DNA of 63,602 bases from a virus. The notes beneath the pieces were generated by a model, which ran no database searches, was not told the DNA's origin, and saw only the letters and a program-made list of their open reading frames with translations. Both the position numbers and the translations under genes were made by a program. The stretch lies in IMG/VR virus record IMGVR_UViG_3300018080_000182, positions 1 through 63,602 of that record, one strand, 5' to 3'. Below, one piece after another: positions 31,652 through 41,627 of the stretch; position 1 is the first letter of the stretch; each line of letters starts with the position of its first letter.

Positions 31652-32245
31652 TTATTGAACAACTACAGGAGCATTTTCTGATGGCGCCTCTTCTAAAGCT
31701 TTTTCTTTCTGGACATACTCTTTACGCCTCTGTCTCTTACTTGGGTAGTGCCTGTGTTCAAAGAAATGCTGTTGCTGAATTACAGCATTTACAATTCGTC
31801 CTTCAAAATTAAGGACCACAAGCTTACCGCCACCTTCCATGGTTACGATAGCGGAGTTACCTGACCTGAGTGTGATTAGGCTATCAACCCAGCTTTTTTT
31901 GTATCCATAACCGGTACAAATTGCCTCTTGTTTGTGGCCGGTCTGGAACCATTTGCCTTTTACTTTGCTGACCTGTCGCTTAGTGTCAGCGATTGTTAAG
32001 ATTCGCAATAATACCGTCGGACTTTTCCGATCGGCCTTGATTAATTTTGGCTTTTCTGACATTTGATCAATTGTGCAGAATGCGTCGTAAACTACTCCAT
32101 CCTTGATGAGTGGTGGGTTGTCTTCGTCATAAAACAATTTAAACCCTTTGCATGATTCCCCGCTGGCCCCGAAAAATACGTGGCTTCCGTCGGTTAATTG
32201 CAGTCCTTTCTTCAGCTCTTGGTGAATGAGGCTATAACACTCCAT
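31652..32245 (-). CDS. Hypothetical protein, first leftward gene of the early-type block
   Basis: A 197-residue protein of unknown family with a beta-rich middle (PTVLLRILTIADTKRQVSKV; GNSAIVTMEGGGKLVVLNFE) and a basic then acidic C-terminus (RHYPSKRQRRKEYVQ). It is the first leftward gene after the divergent promoter region, a position typical of early takeover genes. AAGGAGTTACTTAAG precedes the ATG. Confidence 0.5.
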   Translation of the reverse strand: MECYSLIHQELKKGLQLTDGSHVFFGASGESCKGFKLFYDEDNPPLIKDGVVYDAFCTIDQMSEKPKLIKADRKSPTVLLRILTIADTKRQVSKVKGKWFQTGHKQEAICTGYGYKKSWVDSLITLRSGNSAIVTMEGGGKLVVLNFEGRIVNAVIQQQHFFEHRHYPSKRQRRKEYVQKEKALEEAPSENAPVVVQ

Positions 32246-32422
32246 CTTAAGTAACTCCTTTTTTTTAATGTTGAGGTGGGGAAATAAAAATTTTGGTTAA
32301 AAACTCTTCTATTATTGGTATACCAACTTTTTTAAAATAATCACATTTAGTGATTTGCTATAATAGTACATTAATGCTATATTTATTATGACACCCTTTT
32401 TTCAATTTATCAGAGAAGCGCC
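32246..32422. promoter_or_regulatory. Divergent promoter region between the leftward block and the RNA polymerase operon
   Basis: This 177-base gap separates divergent operons. A perfect 12-base palindrome TTGGTATACCAA lies at 32315-32326, a candidate operator. Toward the RNA polymerase gene, TTGCTATAAT (32355-32364) is a good extended -10 element (TGnTATAAT) with no clear -35. A T-rich run lies on the leftward side. The RNA polymerase gene has only a weak ribosome binding site (AGAGAAG). Confidence 0.5.
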
Positions 32423-35400
32423 ATGCCAGATTCTAAACAGAAGGTTTTGCAGAAGCTGTCAAAGATGGATGCTGACGCTCGCAGCAACGTGTTGATGAAT
32501 ACGACAGTTTCTGGCACTGTACAAAGAATACTTGAGTCCGTTGAAGATGATGAAGTTAAGCTGAAGGTCAACAAAATCTGGGTAGATAGAAAGCACAACA
32601 ATAAAGACATCTCTGCTCAACAGTCGGTCAGGAATAAAGGCCAGATATGGGGAAACGATTTACGGGCAGACCTTGAGTTTGTTGACAAAACTACCGGAAA
32701 GGTTGTTGACCGGGTTCCAAATATTAAAGTTACTAACATTCCAAAAATTACAGACCGCGGCACATTTCTCGTTAAGGGTAATGAGTACCAGTTTACAAAA
32801 CAATCCAGGTTGAAGCCCGGCGTATACACAAAGCGACAGACCAATGGTGAGATAAGCTCTTTCTTCAATGTTGATAAGACCGTCGATTTTGAGCGAGGAT
32901 TTAACAATAATTTCAAAATCAATTTCAACCCTGAGAAGAAAACATTCACCATGGGGTATGGCTCCAAGAACATACCTCTTATCAATGCTTTAAGAATGGT
33001 GGGTGTGAGTGAAAAGGAACTGACAGACCGATGGGGAAAGTCGGTCTACGAAGCCAATTCAAAAGCTTATGATAAACATGCTACCAGGGACCAGAACAAA
33101 TTATACGAAGCAATATTTGGCCGCCCTCCGGCAACTGGAACACCAACGGCAAAAATAAATGAAGAGATAAAAGAACGACTTTTTGTCACAGGCTTAGACC
33201 CTGAAACTACTCAAGTTACGTTGGGTAAGCCATATAAAAATGTCAACAAAAATGTTCTGCTTGATGCATCCAATAAAATTATTGGAATACATAAAGGTGA
33301 TGTTGAAGGTGACGACCGGGAAGCTCTGATATTCAAATCCTTTTATGACATCGAAGACCATGTCAGGGAGAAGCTGGTCAAGAACAGTGGAAAAATTATC
33401 AACAATATTAAGTACAAGCTTAAAAAGAATAAACAGATTAATAAATCAATCAGCTCCCAGGTATTTGACCCGTTCGTTATAGGTGTCGTAACCAGCAGCC
33501 AGCTGTCAAACCCACCAAACCAGACCAACACCATGTCAATAATCGGAGAGGGTAGTAAGTTCACCGTAATGGGTGAGGGTGGTATAGGAACCACCAATGC
33601 TATCACCAATGAGACCAGGCAGATATCAAATAGTGAAGCAGGATTTATCGACCCGCTTCATACACCTGAAGGCCCGGGTATTGGAGTTGCGGTGCACAGC
33701 ACTGTTGATACGATAAAAGTTGGCAATGATTTATACAGTCGCTTTCTGTCCCCAAAGGGTGAAACGGTTATGATGCGCCCAATGGACACATGGGGTAAGA
33801 ATATTGCTTTCCCGGATGAGTATGACACCTCCAGAAAAGTTCCAAAACCGAAGAAGAGGAAAGTCAGGGTTATCAATAAAGGTGATATCAAAGAGGTTGC
33901 TGCATCAAAGGTTGACAGTATCATTGCCAGCCCGTCAGGTATGTTCGACACATCTGCAAACTCAATACCATTCCTGAATTCAATCCAGGGTAACCGTGGG
34001 CTGACAGCTTCGAAAATGCAAGAGCAAGCCCTGCCGTTAAAATACCGTGAGCAGCCTGTGGTTAATATTGTTGATGAAAACGGTATGTCTATTGGCGGAA
34101 TGATGGCAGAGACAATGGCACTCCCAAAGTCCCCAGCAGCTGGAACCGTAACCAAGGTAACGCCGGGTAAAATAACTATCACTGATAAAAAAGGTGCCGC
34201 ACATGATGTGCAGCTTTACAATAATTTCTCATTAAACTCAGAGAGTTTCATTCACAACGAGCCTCTTGTCAAAGAGGGCGATAAGGTTAAATCGGGACAA
34301 ACTCTTGCCGACAACAATTTTACCAAAGATGGTAAAGTTGCTATCGGCACAAATCTCCGGGTGGCGTACCTTCCATACAAGGGCTACAACTATGAGGATT
34401 CCGCGGTAATGTCAGAAAGTGGCGCGAAGAAATTAACCTCATTGCATATGCGTGATTTTAAAGTAAAGAGGTCAGCTAAAGGCACGTTCTCGAGAGATAA
34501 GTTCAAAGCGTACTACCCTGAAGAAGCAAATGCCGAACAGCTGTCGAAGCTGGACAAAGACGGTGTTATTAAAAAGGGCCAGAAAGTAGCTCGTGATGAT
34601 ATTCTTATTGCGCATATGGAGCGGCGCGTCCCGACAGCTGATGATAAGGCGCTTGGGCGTCTTGACAAACAGCTTATGAAAGACATGACCAATAATGCCA
34701 TCAAGTGGGACAATGACCATGTTGGAAAAGTTACCAATGTTGAGAAGCATGGTAACAGCGTCCTTGTCAGCATCAAGACCGAAGAACCCCTTCGTGAGGC
34801 TGATAAAATATCCGGGCTGCATGGCAATAAGCACATTATATCAAAGATACTTCCCGACCATGAAATGCCTTATGACCCGAAAACCGGAAAACACATTGAG
34901 TTGACTATGAACCCGATTGGTGTATCCAATCGTATTAATACATCTCAGATTCTGGAAAATGCAGCGGGCAAAATCGCTGACAAATCAGGGAAGCAGTATA
35001 AAGTTTTAAATTTCTCTGGTGAAGATAATTCACAAAAAGTAATGGATGATTTGAAAAAATGGGGCCTGGACGATAAAGATATTTTAATCGACCCTGAGAC
35101 GGGAAAGCCTTTTTTAAACCCGGTGGCTAATGGGAAGTCAAACATCCTGAAGCTGGAACACATTGTAGAGCATAAATTCTCTTCACGATATAAAGACGGG
35201 TACGATGCAAATGAGCAGCCAGTAGCCGGTGGAAAGACCGGTGGTAAGAATCTTGCCAGAATGGAAATGGCTGCAATGCTTGCTCGCGGCGCCAATGAAA
35301 ACCTGAAGGAGATGTTTCAAATTAAAGGCCAGAAAAATGATGAATTCTGGGAAGCCATGGAAACTGGCCAAAGCCTGCCACCGCCCAAGAAGGCATTTGT

Positions 35401-38400
35401 GTGGGACAAGATGCTTTCCATGATGGCTGGTTCCGGCATTAATGTGGAGCAGAAAGGGAAAACCTTTACTTTAAAGCCCATGACAGATGATGAGATATTA
35501 GCAAGGTCAAGGGGCGAGTTAAAACGCCCACAGGAAACATACCGTAAAAAAGACATGTCCCCAATGCGGGAAGGGCTGTATGACCCGGTTAAAGCTGGTG
35601 GAATGTTCGGAGATCACTACACTCATTTTGCTCTTCCGGAAAAAACCCTTAATCCAATTACCGCCGCTGCCACAGCGTCTCTTCTTAACATGCCTTTAAA
35701 GACTCTCAACAGCGTGATGGATGGTAAGCAGTTTATTGATAAAACAACCGGTGAGATAGTCAAGCCAGGTTCACGGAATGCTATATCTGGGGGGCCTGCT
35801 ATTGAAATGATGCTGGAGCGTGTTAATGTTAATAAAGAGCTGAAAAATACTCAGGAGCTGGCCCAGACTATTACCAATCCGTCAGAACTAAATAAGGCGC
35901 ACCGCAAGATTAAGTATCTAAAATCGTTAAAAGACAATAAAATGAAACCAACTGATTACATGGTTTCAAACGTTCTGGTAACACCATCCAAATACCGTCC
36001 GATGGTAGCTATGGGGCCAGACAATGTAATCATAATGTCTGATATCAACAATCTGTATCAGACGGCTGGCCACACTGCAAAAGCGCTCAAAGGCCTGAAG
36101 TCTCAATTGAAGAAAAGTGTCGGAAATGATGATATTGAGAATCTTCAATTGGCAGAGACTCGTGGCGCAATGTACCAGGATTTGAAAGCGATATCCGGGC
36201 TGACCGAACCGACAGCATACCTTCATCGCGTTCAGGATAAGAAGGGTTTTATTACACAGATTGATGGCGGTAAAAAGAAGCAGACCAAAGAGGGTTTCTT
36301 CCAAGACCGGGTGCTTGAGCGCAGGCAGGACTTGGTCGGACGCTCTACCATTATCCTCAATCCCGACCTCGGTGGTGACGAGATTGGTCTCCCGAAAGAC
36401 ATGGCAACAAAAATGTTCCAGCCATTTATTATGCGTAAATTGATTGGTTGGGGGTATAAGCCTGGTGAGGCCCAAAAGCACATTAAAGAAAAGTCTCCAA
36501 TATTCGAGCGGGCACGACAGGTCGTTTCAGATGAGAGGCTCATTATAGCAAACCGGGCACCGACGCTTCATCGGTGGAATATGACAGCCTTCAAACCAAA
36601 GCTGACAGATGGCAAATCCATTGAGGTTCCGTCTGTTGTGATTAAAGAGAATTTCGGCGGAGACTTTGACGGAGATACGTTCCAACTACACACTCCGATA
36701 AGTGCAAAAGCTCTCCGGGAGGCGGAGGCAATGAAACCGTCAGCCAGTATGCTTAAGACCGGGTATGATTCAGTGCTGAATGCTCCTGAAGCAGATATGG
36801 TTGCTGGCAGCTGGTTAATGTCGAAGGGCAAGGGTGGGCAGAATACAAAACTAAAATTCAAAGATATTGAGGAAGCAAGGTTCGCTTTTAATAATAATAG
36901 GTTTACATACGGTGACACTATAGAGATCAATGGTCGTAAGGCTCCGTTCGGTATGCATGAAATTAATTCTGTTGTTCCAGAAGATACTCAGAAATGGGAT
37001 GTTGAGCTTGATTCTAAAAATGTGCAGGATTGGGTTAAAAACGTAACCAAGAAGCACAATGGAAAGGTTGCGCTTGGTCTCGCTGATAAAATTAAAGATA
37101 TTGGTAACAATTATGTTACCCAGTATGGATTTACACTCGGGGTCTCTGATACTCTGGCTGACAAAGACCTCAGAAAAACATTGCTGGATGAAGCTTATCA
37201 GAAATCGCTTGGGCGTTCAGATAGAACTGTGGTCAAGGCGTATTCCGATGCGACAATCAAGGGCAAGAAAAAACTCGAAAAGAAATACGGTGATTCGACC
37301 ATGCTCGGTGTCGGGATACAATCAGGGGCTGGTAAAGGTATTGATAATACCTCTGCTATAACGCTTATGCCCGGTATTGTCATGGATGCGAATGACCAGC
37401 CAATACCGGTTCCGATTACCAAATCATACTCAGAAGGCCTAAATACTTCAGGGTATTGGGCCGCTGCTCATGGAGCCCGCGGCGGAAGTATTAAGAAATC
37501 AGTTCAGTCTTATATGCCGGGCTGGCTGACAAAAGACCTGATGAACTCAATCTACGAAACGCGCATCCATAATGATGAGCCAGTAGATGTTGAGGGTGTC
37601 GAATACAAGATTGATGATAAGAAGGCTATAATGAACCGATACCTTGCCCGTGATGTTAAAGACACCGGTGGTAAGATTATCGCCAAGCGCAATGAGCTTA
37701 TTGACAGCGACACGATGAACAAGATGGTTCAGAATAAAGTCAAAAGTATATTTATCCAATCGCCCCTTACCGACCCAACACCAGGAGACGGGTTCTCAAG
37801 CTGGTCATATGGCACGGATTATGAGGGTAAGCGTCACAATATCGGTGACAATATCGGTGTAATCTCTGCCCATACAATTACCGAGCCGTCACTTAACCTT
37901 GCCATGAAATCGTTTCATACCGGCGGCGCTTTTAAAGGTGATGATACACACCAGAAAGGTACCCGCTTCGACCAGCTGGACAGAACATTGCGGTTTACCA
38001 GAAACCTTCCGGACAAGGCTACCCTTTCAGATATGAGCGGAGAGGTAAAGAGTATTTCCAAGTCTCCTATTGGAGGTTGGGACGTTGTCTTATCTGATGG
38101 AAAGAAAGAAACCAACCGGTATATTGACCCGAACAATCGCGTCTCGGTAAAGAGGGGTGACAGGATTAAGATGGGAGACAAGCTGTCAACTGGAACTCCC
38201 AGTGCTCACGATATGTTGAAATACAAAGGTATGAAAGATACTCAAAAGTTCCTGGTCGAACAGATTGATGACATTAATGAGGGTAAGCTCGACCGTAGAG
38301 ATATTGAAACAATTGTCCGTGGGATTACCAATACAACAAGAGTGCTTGACCCTGGCTCCAGCGCATATACCCCTCACGACATCGCCCCTCTTACTGCCGT

Positions 38401-38767
38401 AGAGCATTATAACAATAATAACGAGAAGGAAGAAGATATTGAGCAGTCTGAGGGAGACCATCTCGCTCAGAATTATGGCACGCACAAAAAGCATCAGAAA
38501 ATTGATAAGAGAACAATCGACGACCTCGGCAAAAAGGGTGTTAAGCGGGTCAAGGTCTTTAAGGATAGAATTAAACACGAGCCGTTCTTAACGCCGGCGG
38601 GTATCAGTGCGAAGGCTGCGTCTTCAGAAGACTGGATTGCACGCCTTGCTCATAACAGAATTAGAAAAGTTCTGGAAGAAGGTACCACTCAGGGTTGGAA
38701 AACTACAATCGACCCGAAGAAAGGGCACCCGATCCCTCAGTACGTGACAGGAGAATACACATGGTAA
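32423..38767 (+). CDS. Single-chain fused beta-beta' DNA-dependent RNA polymerase
   Basis: A 2114-residue protein carrying beta motifs then beta' motifs in one chain. Beta part: ITDRGTFLVKGNEYQF, PLHTPEGPGIGVAV (414-418 is TPEGP), VAYLPYKGYNYEDSAVMSES and GLHGNKHIISKI (His800-Lys803). Beta' part: LVGRSTIILNPDLGGDEIGL, ANRAPTLHRW, the catalytic GGDFDGD (Asp1414, 1416, 1418 bind Mg), a trigger-loop region GYWAAAHGARGG (about 1677) and SFHTGGA (1830-1836). I see no cysteine in the whole chain, so both beta' zinc domains are absent. It lies at the head of a virion operon. It may transcribe late genes or be packaged. Confidence 0.93.
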   Translation: MPDSKQKVLQKLSKMDADARSNVLMNTTVSGTVQRILESVEDDEVKLKVNKIWVDRKHNNKDISAQQSVRNKGQIWGNDLRADLEFVDKTTGKVVDRVPNIKVTNIPKITDRGTFLVKGNEYQFTKQSRLKPGVYTKRQTNGEISSFFNVDKTVDFERGFNNNFKINFNPEKKTFTMGYGSKNIPLINALRMVGVSEKELTDRWGKSVYEANSKAYDKHATRDQNKLYEAIFGRPPATGTPTAKINEEIKERLFVTGLDPETTQVTLGKPYKNVNKNVLLDASNKIIGIHKGDVEGDDREALIFKSFYDIEDHVREKLVKNSGKIINNIKYKLKKNKQINKSISSQVFDPFVIGVVTSSQLSNPPNQTNTMSIIGEGSKFTVMGEGGIGTTNAITNETRQISNSEAGFIDPLHTPEGPGIGVAVHSTVDTIKVGNDLYSRFLSPKGETVMMRPMDTWGKNIAFPDEYDTSRKVPKPKKRKVRVINKGDIKEVAASKVDSIIASPSGMFDTSANSIPFLNSIQGNRGLTASKMQEQALPLKYREQPVVNIVDENGMSIGGMMAETMALPKSPAAGTVTKVTPGKITITDKKGAAHDVQLYNNFSLNSESFIHNEPLVKEGDKVKSGQTLADNNFTKDGKVAIGTNLRVAYLPYKGYNYEDSAVMSESGAKKLTSLHMRDFKVKRSAKGTFSRDKFKAYYPEEANAEQLSKLDKDGVIKKGQKVARDDILIAHMERRVPTADDKALGRLDKQLMKDMTNNAIKWDNDHVGKVTNVEKHGNSVLVSIKTEEPLREADKISGLHGNKHIISKILPDHEMPYDPKTGKHIELTMNPIGVSNRINTSQILENAAGKIADKSGKQYKVLNFSGEDNSQKVMDDLKKWGLDDKDILIDPETGKPFLNPVANGKSNILKLEHIVEHKFSSRYKDGYDANEQPVAGGKTGGKNLARMEMAAMLARGANENLKEMFQIKGQKNDEFWEAMETGQSLPPPKKAFVWDKMLSMMAGSGINVEQKGKTFTLKPMTDDEILARSRGELKRPQETYRKKDMSPMREGLYDPVKAGGMFGDHYTHFALPEKTLNPITAAATASLLNMPLKTLNSVMDGKQFIDKTTGEIVKPGSRNAISGGPAIEMMLERVNVNKELKNTQELAQTITNPSELNKAHRKIKYLKSLKDNKMKPTDYMVSNVLVTPSKYRPMVAMGPDNVIIMSDINNLYQTAGHTAKALKGLKSQLKKSVGNDDIENLQLAETRGAMYQDLKAISGLTEPTAYLHRVQDKKGFITQIDGGKKKQTKEGFFQDRVLERRQDLVGRSTIILNPDLGGDEIGLPKDMATKMFQPFIMRKLIGWGYKPGEAQKHIKEKSPIFERARQVVSDERLIIANRAPTLHRWNMTAFKPKLTDGKSIEVPSVVIKENFGGDFDGDTFQLHTPISAKALREAEAMKPSASMLKTGYDSVLNAPEADMVAGSWLMSKGKGGQNTKLKFKDIEEARFAFNNNRFTYGDTIEINGRKAPFGMHEINSVVPEDTQKWDVELDSKNVQDWVKNVTKKHNGKVALGLADKIKDIGNNYVTQYGFTLGVSDTLADKDLRKTLLDEAYQKSLGRSDRTVVKAYSDATIKGKKKLEKKYGDSTMLGVGIQSGAGKGIDNTSAITLMPGIVMDANDQPIPVPITKSYSEGLNTSGYWAAAHGARGGSIKKSVQSYMPGWLTKDLMNSIYETRIHNDEPVDVEGVEYKIDDKKAIMNRYLARDVKDTGGKIIAKRNELIDSDTMNKMVQNKVKSIFIQSPLTDPTPGDGFSSWSYGTDYEGKRHNIGDNIGVISAHTITEPSLNLAMKSFHTGGAFKGDDTHQKGTRFDQLDRTLRFTRNLPDKATLSDMSGEVKSISKSPIGGWDVVLSDGKKETNRYIDPNNRVSVKRGDRIKMGDKLSTGTPSAHDMLKYKGMKDTQKFLVEQIDDINEGKLDRRDIETIVRGITNTTRVLDPGSSAYTPHDIAPLTAVEHYNNNNEKEEDIEQSEGDHLAQNYGTHKKHQKIDKRTIDDLGKKGVKRVKVFKDRIKHEPFLTPAGISAKAASSEDWIARLAHNRIRKVLEEGTTQGWKTTIDPKKGHPIPQYVTGEYTW

Positions 38768-39564
38768 TTTATGATGATATTTACAACGCCGCCTTTATTG
38801 ACGAGCTTGAGAAATTGTCTGGCTGCAAAAGCCATAAAGGTGTTAAGCCTAAAAAAACAAAGCCTATTGAAAAAGTTGCCGGTAGATATGAAACAATATT
38901 AGAGCGTGCCGGCACACCATTGGTGGCGGGTTTAATGGGACTTGGTCTTGGTGGTTCTGTATTTGGCACAATAGCTCAAAAGAAAATTGAAGATATCACC
39001 CCTGAATTTGCTAAAAAGATGGAGCAGTCTTCTGCCAGTGTGAGAGACTTAAGAAAAAAAGTAAAAGAATTGCATCCTGAAGTTTCAGTAATTACCAAGA
39101 AAAAAGAGCTTAAGAAAATGAAGGACGTCAATGTGCTGAGAAAAATACTGCTCGGTATGTTTACTCCTATTGAAGAGAACGCATTGTATTCATCCAGTAA
39201 GAAAAGCCCTATTGTAATACTTCCAGACACTGGTAAAATTAATAAGTACGTTCTCGGGCATGAGCTGGGCCACCATCGATCATATAAAGAGTTGCAGGAC
39301 AAAGGGCTCTTGACTAAAATAAAAAGACATTTCGAGCCCGATTTAAAAGAAGAGCATAGGGCGTGGGAACTCTCTCCATTTGCCGGGCAGAAGCGTGAAG
39401 AGAAAATAAAAGAACTTGCCCTGCAAACTTATACTGAAGCTGATAAGGCCGGTAAACGGGCAAGAGCCACTGCTCTTGCGGTTGCTGCTCCAACTGCTGT
39501 TGTGGTTAATAAAGATTTGATTGTTGACGCAGTAAAGAAACTCAAAAAAATAGTAAAAAAGTAG
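38761..39564 (+). CDS. HExxH zincin-like metalloprotease of the virion operon
   Basis: A 267-residue protein. The N-terminus IYNAAFIDELEKLS carries the recurring virion tag. A Gly-rich hydrophobic segment (51-70) follows. VLGHELGHH (His167, Glu168, His171) is a zincin catalytic motif, and KEEHRAWELSPFA about 25 residues later can supply the third ligand. It could cleave virion or host proteins. I place the start at ATG 38761, which overlaps the polymerase stop (ATGGTAA) and follows AGGAG. A longer frame upstream would run inside the polymerase gene. Confidence 0.72.
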   Translation: MVIYDDIYNAAFIDELEKLSGCKSHKGVKPKKTKPIEKVAGRYETILERAGTPLVAGLMGLGLGGSVFGTIAQKKIEDITPEFAKKMEQSSASVRDLRKKVKELHPEVSVITKKKELKKMKDVNVLRKILLGMFTPIEENALYSSSKKSPIVILPDTGKINKYVLGHELGHHRSYKELQDKGLLTKIKRHFEPDLKEEHRAWELSPFAGQKREEKIKELALQTYTEADKAGKRARATALAVAAPTAVVVNKDLIVDAVKKLKKIVKK

Positions 39565-39569
39565 GTATT

Positions 39570-39875
39570 ATGAATCAAAATGTAATGACAGCCTTTTCTG
39601 GCGCAATGATAAAACTTGCCAAGAAAAGCTCATTCGAAATTCTGAAGAAGTATAAAGTTCCTCTCACCCCAGAGGAGCGATCAACTGTAATGAAAAGGGG
39701 GGCTGTATGGCACCATGGCCCAAATGGTGAAGAGACCCCAGCTGTATGGAAATCTCATAACCCTAAAACTAAAAAGACAACTTATATTACAAACACTCAC
39801 CGGGCGTACAATGCTCGACCGACGCTCCGTGGAGCAATCAGTCGTTATCATAAATTTATCAAAGGTACTGCATAA
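39570..39875 (+). CDS. Small basic virion-operon protein
   Basis: A 101-residue protein of unknown family. The N-terminus has the tag FSGAMIKLAKKS. The C-terminal half is very basic and compact (TKKTTYITNTHRAYNARPTL RGAISRYHKF region), possibly contacting DNA. It lies 5 bases after the HExxH gene and 3 bases before the next gene. Confidence 0.55.
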   Translation: MNQNVMTAFSGAMIKLAKKSSFEILKKYKVPLTPEERSTVMKRGAVWHHGPNGEETPAVWKSHNPKTKKTTYITNTHRAYNARPTLRGAISRYHKFIKGTA

Positions 39876-39878
39876 TTT

Positions 39879-41249
39879 ATGAATCATCCAACCGACACCA
39901 TTAGCCAGACCCCTGTTCAGTGTATGTGCAGTGGTATTATAACCAATAAGCTCGAAGATGAGGAGTCATACGAGGTCAGCTTGTATGATTCTCCCATGCT
40001 TGGTTTTGCAGGGCCAGTCAATGCTACTCTTATGTACAGCCCAGGAACAGATGGTAATTTTAAAAAGGGTGACTATGTAAAATTAATGGTCAGTTTTGCA
40101 TTTGGTGGTGCGAAGAATGATTATGAAGGTGTTATGGCCGGAGGTAATCATTACATTTTAGGAATGTTCAATGAGCGCACCATGGCCACCAAAAGGGTGG
40201 AGAACCCATTGTCAGAAAACAGTCCTGACCATATGAGGTATCTGAACGCAAAAAGCGATGCTGGACTCGTTGCTACTGATAGTGGTGATGTGGTCATGGC
40301 GTCAGGTGGCGCAATACAGTTTGTTTTAAAACCGTTCGGCTACGGCTTATCACGCAATATGAGTTACCTTGTTGCTCAGAACCATTTCCGTATCGTTTCT
40401 CATAACCCACCTAATTATTTCGCCAGAGAGCATTTCGGCATGTATGACGGTGATAATGTTGAGGATGAAAGCGGTAGGATTTCTGAGGAAGACTTCCCGG
40501 TAATTTACCGGAGGTTTGTTACTCAGACCAGGTCGCCATATAATTGGGTTTCTACCTGCGAAGGGGCTTATGCGCCGTGGGTGGGGGCAAATATGGATGA
40601 GCCATCCGTGACCAAAAACAAAGACGTTTTGTTTACCAAAATTGTAAACTTTAGAGACACCCGGGCCACAATAGAAATCGGAAAGCCAGGCGATGAGTTT
40701 GTAAATATCCGCGTCGATGATGTCAAAGACAATGAGAAGACGGTGCCGGTGTCTCCAGGCGCAACACCAGCCCTTGTCGGAAACCGGTTTAAGCTGACAA
40801 TCAGCGATAAAGGTGAGCTTGATCTGAGGGCTGCGAGCCAGGCCAAGCCCGCTGAGAACCTGAATGCATTTCATTTAAAGATTGATGAAGACGGCCTGAC
40901 TATACATTCCAAGGGTCGCATCTCTCTGTCTCATGGTGATAATGATGAGAGTAACAACTCAATTGTTCTTGACCCGTCAAATGGTATTGATATTACCGCC
41001 TTGAACGGGGTGAGGATAAATAAGCAGGAAATTCTTTTAAATTCATTTCTTGAATTTTTAAGCACGTATAGAAAACTGTGGTGTCAGGTAACATCCCCTG
41101 GCGGCCCGGCATTTATACACCCTGCTATTGAACCCATCTTCGATGCTGGGATTAAAAAGTTTGCTAAAAATGGAGGATTTACATCAATCGGTAAAGATAA
41201 AGCGGCGTCAGGTTTGATTAGAGACCGTGATAGATTTCCTACGGTTTAA
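39879..41249 (+). CDS. Virion protein, probable baseplate/spike with OB-like N-terminus
   Basis: A 456-residue beta-rich protein. Its N-terminal region (CSGIITNKLEDEESYEVSLY ... GDYVKLMVSFAFGG) resembles the OB-fold hub domain of gp5/VgrG-like baseplate proteins, and the C-terminal part has DGLTIHSKGRISLSHGD and NGIDITALNGVRINKQEILL, a beta-prism-like pattern. No lysozyme domain is seen. There is little ribosome binding site; it starts 3 bases after the preceding stop. Role inferred from fold pattern and position. Confidence 0.5.
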   Translation: MNHPTDTISQTPVQCMCSGIITNKLEDEESYEVSLYDSPMLGFAGPVNATLMYSPGTDGNFKKGDYVKLMVSFAFGGAKNDYEGVMAGGNHYILGMFNERTMATKRVENPLSENSPDHMRYLNAKSDAGLVATDSGDVVMASGGAIQFVLKPFGYGLSRNMSYLVAQNHFRIVSHNPPNYFAREHFGMYDGDNVEDESGRISEEDFPVIYRRFVTQTRSPYNWVSTCEGAYAPWVGANMDEPSVTKNKDVLFTKIVNFRDTRATIEIGKPGDEFVNIRVDDVKDNEKTVPVSPGATPALVGNRFKLTISDKGELDLRAASQAKPAENLNAFHLKIDEDGLTIHSKGRISLSHGDNDESNNSIVLDPSNGIDITALNGVRINKQEILLNSFLEFLSTYRKLWCQVTSPGGPAFIHPAIEPIFDAGIKKFAKNGGFTSIGKDKAASGLIRDRDRFPTV

Positions 41250-41309
41250 ATTTAATCGGCTGTGAATTTGAATTAAGTTAAATTATATTATATAATATGA
41301 GAGGTTAAG
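41250..41309 (+). promoter_or_regulatory. AT-rich promoter-like region
   Basis: AATTATATTATATAATATGA at 41281-41300 is followed by GAGAGG and a GTG start. The TATTATATAAT core recurs in other gaps before rightward operons. It could be a late promoter for 41310-44134. Confidence 0.45.
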
Positions 41310-41627
41310 GTGCCTTTAATAAGAAAAACCGAATCAATTGTCGGCAAGCAGGTTGTTGGCGATGTAACGAAATTCGTGCGTGATAACGCAGAGGCGCTTG
41401 AACGAGAGGCGTTCAGCAAAAAAGAAAAGTTCGAAATGACACTTGAGGAAAGTGCTAAACACCTGTCTCATGCAATAGCTTACGGTATATCAAAAGTATT
41501 ATCGCATCAATTGGTTTCAACAGCTTTTGCCCAGGGAATATGCCCTGTTGGTGGTGATGTGCCGCCATATCAGGTTGGAAATAAAATATTTGATGCACTG
41601 AACGGCGTTACCAAGGAAAAGTCATGA
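41310..41627 (+). CDS. Small virion-operon protein, paralogue 1
   Basis: A 105-residue protein starting with GTG after GAGAGG. A helical N-terminal half is followed by HAIAYGISKVLSHQLVSTAF and a Gly/Pro-rich end. The next gene has the same pattern (NAIVYGTSLALSSNIMKAAL then Pro-rich), so the two are diverged duplicates. Stop and next start overlap as ATGA. Possibly paired tail or baseplate components. Confidence 0.6.
   Translation: MPLIRKTESIVGKQVVGDVTKFVRDNAEALEREAFSKKEKFEMTLEESAKHLSHAIAYGISKVLSHQLVSTAFAQGICPVGGDVPPYQVGNKIFDALNGVTKEKS

Noticed and set aside
38695-38760. Longer 5' extension of the HExxH protein
   Set aside because: It lies inside the polymerase gene; ATG 38761 has AGGAG at good spacing and the tag then sits at the N-terminus as in its relatives.
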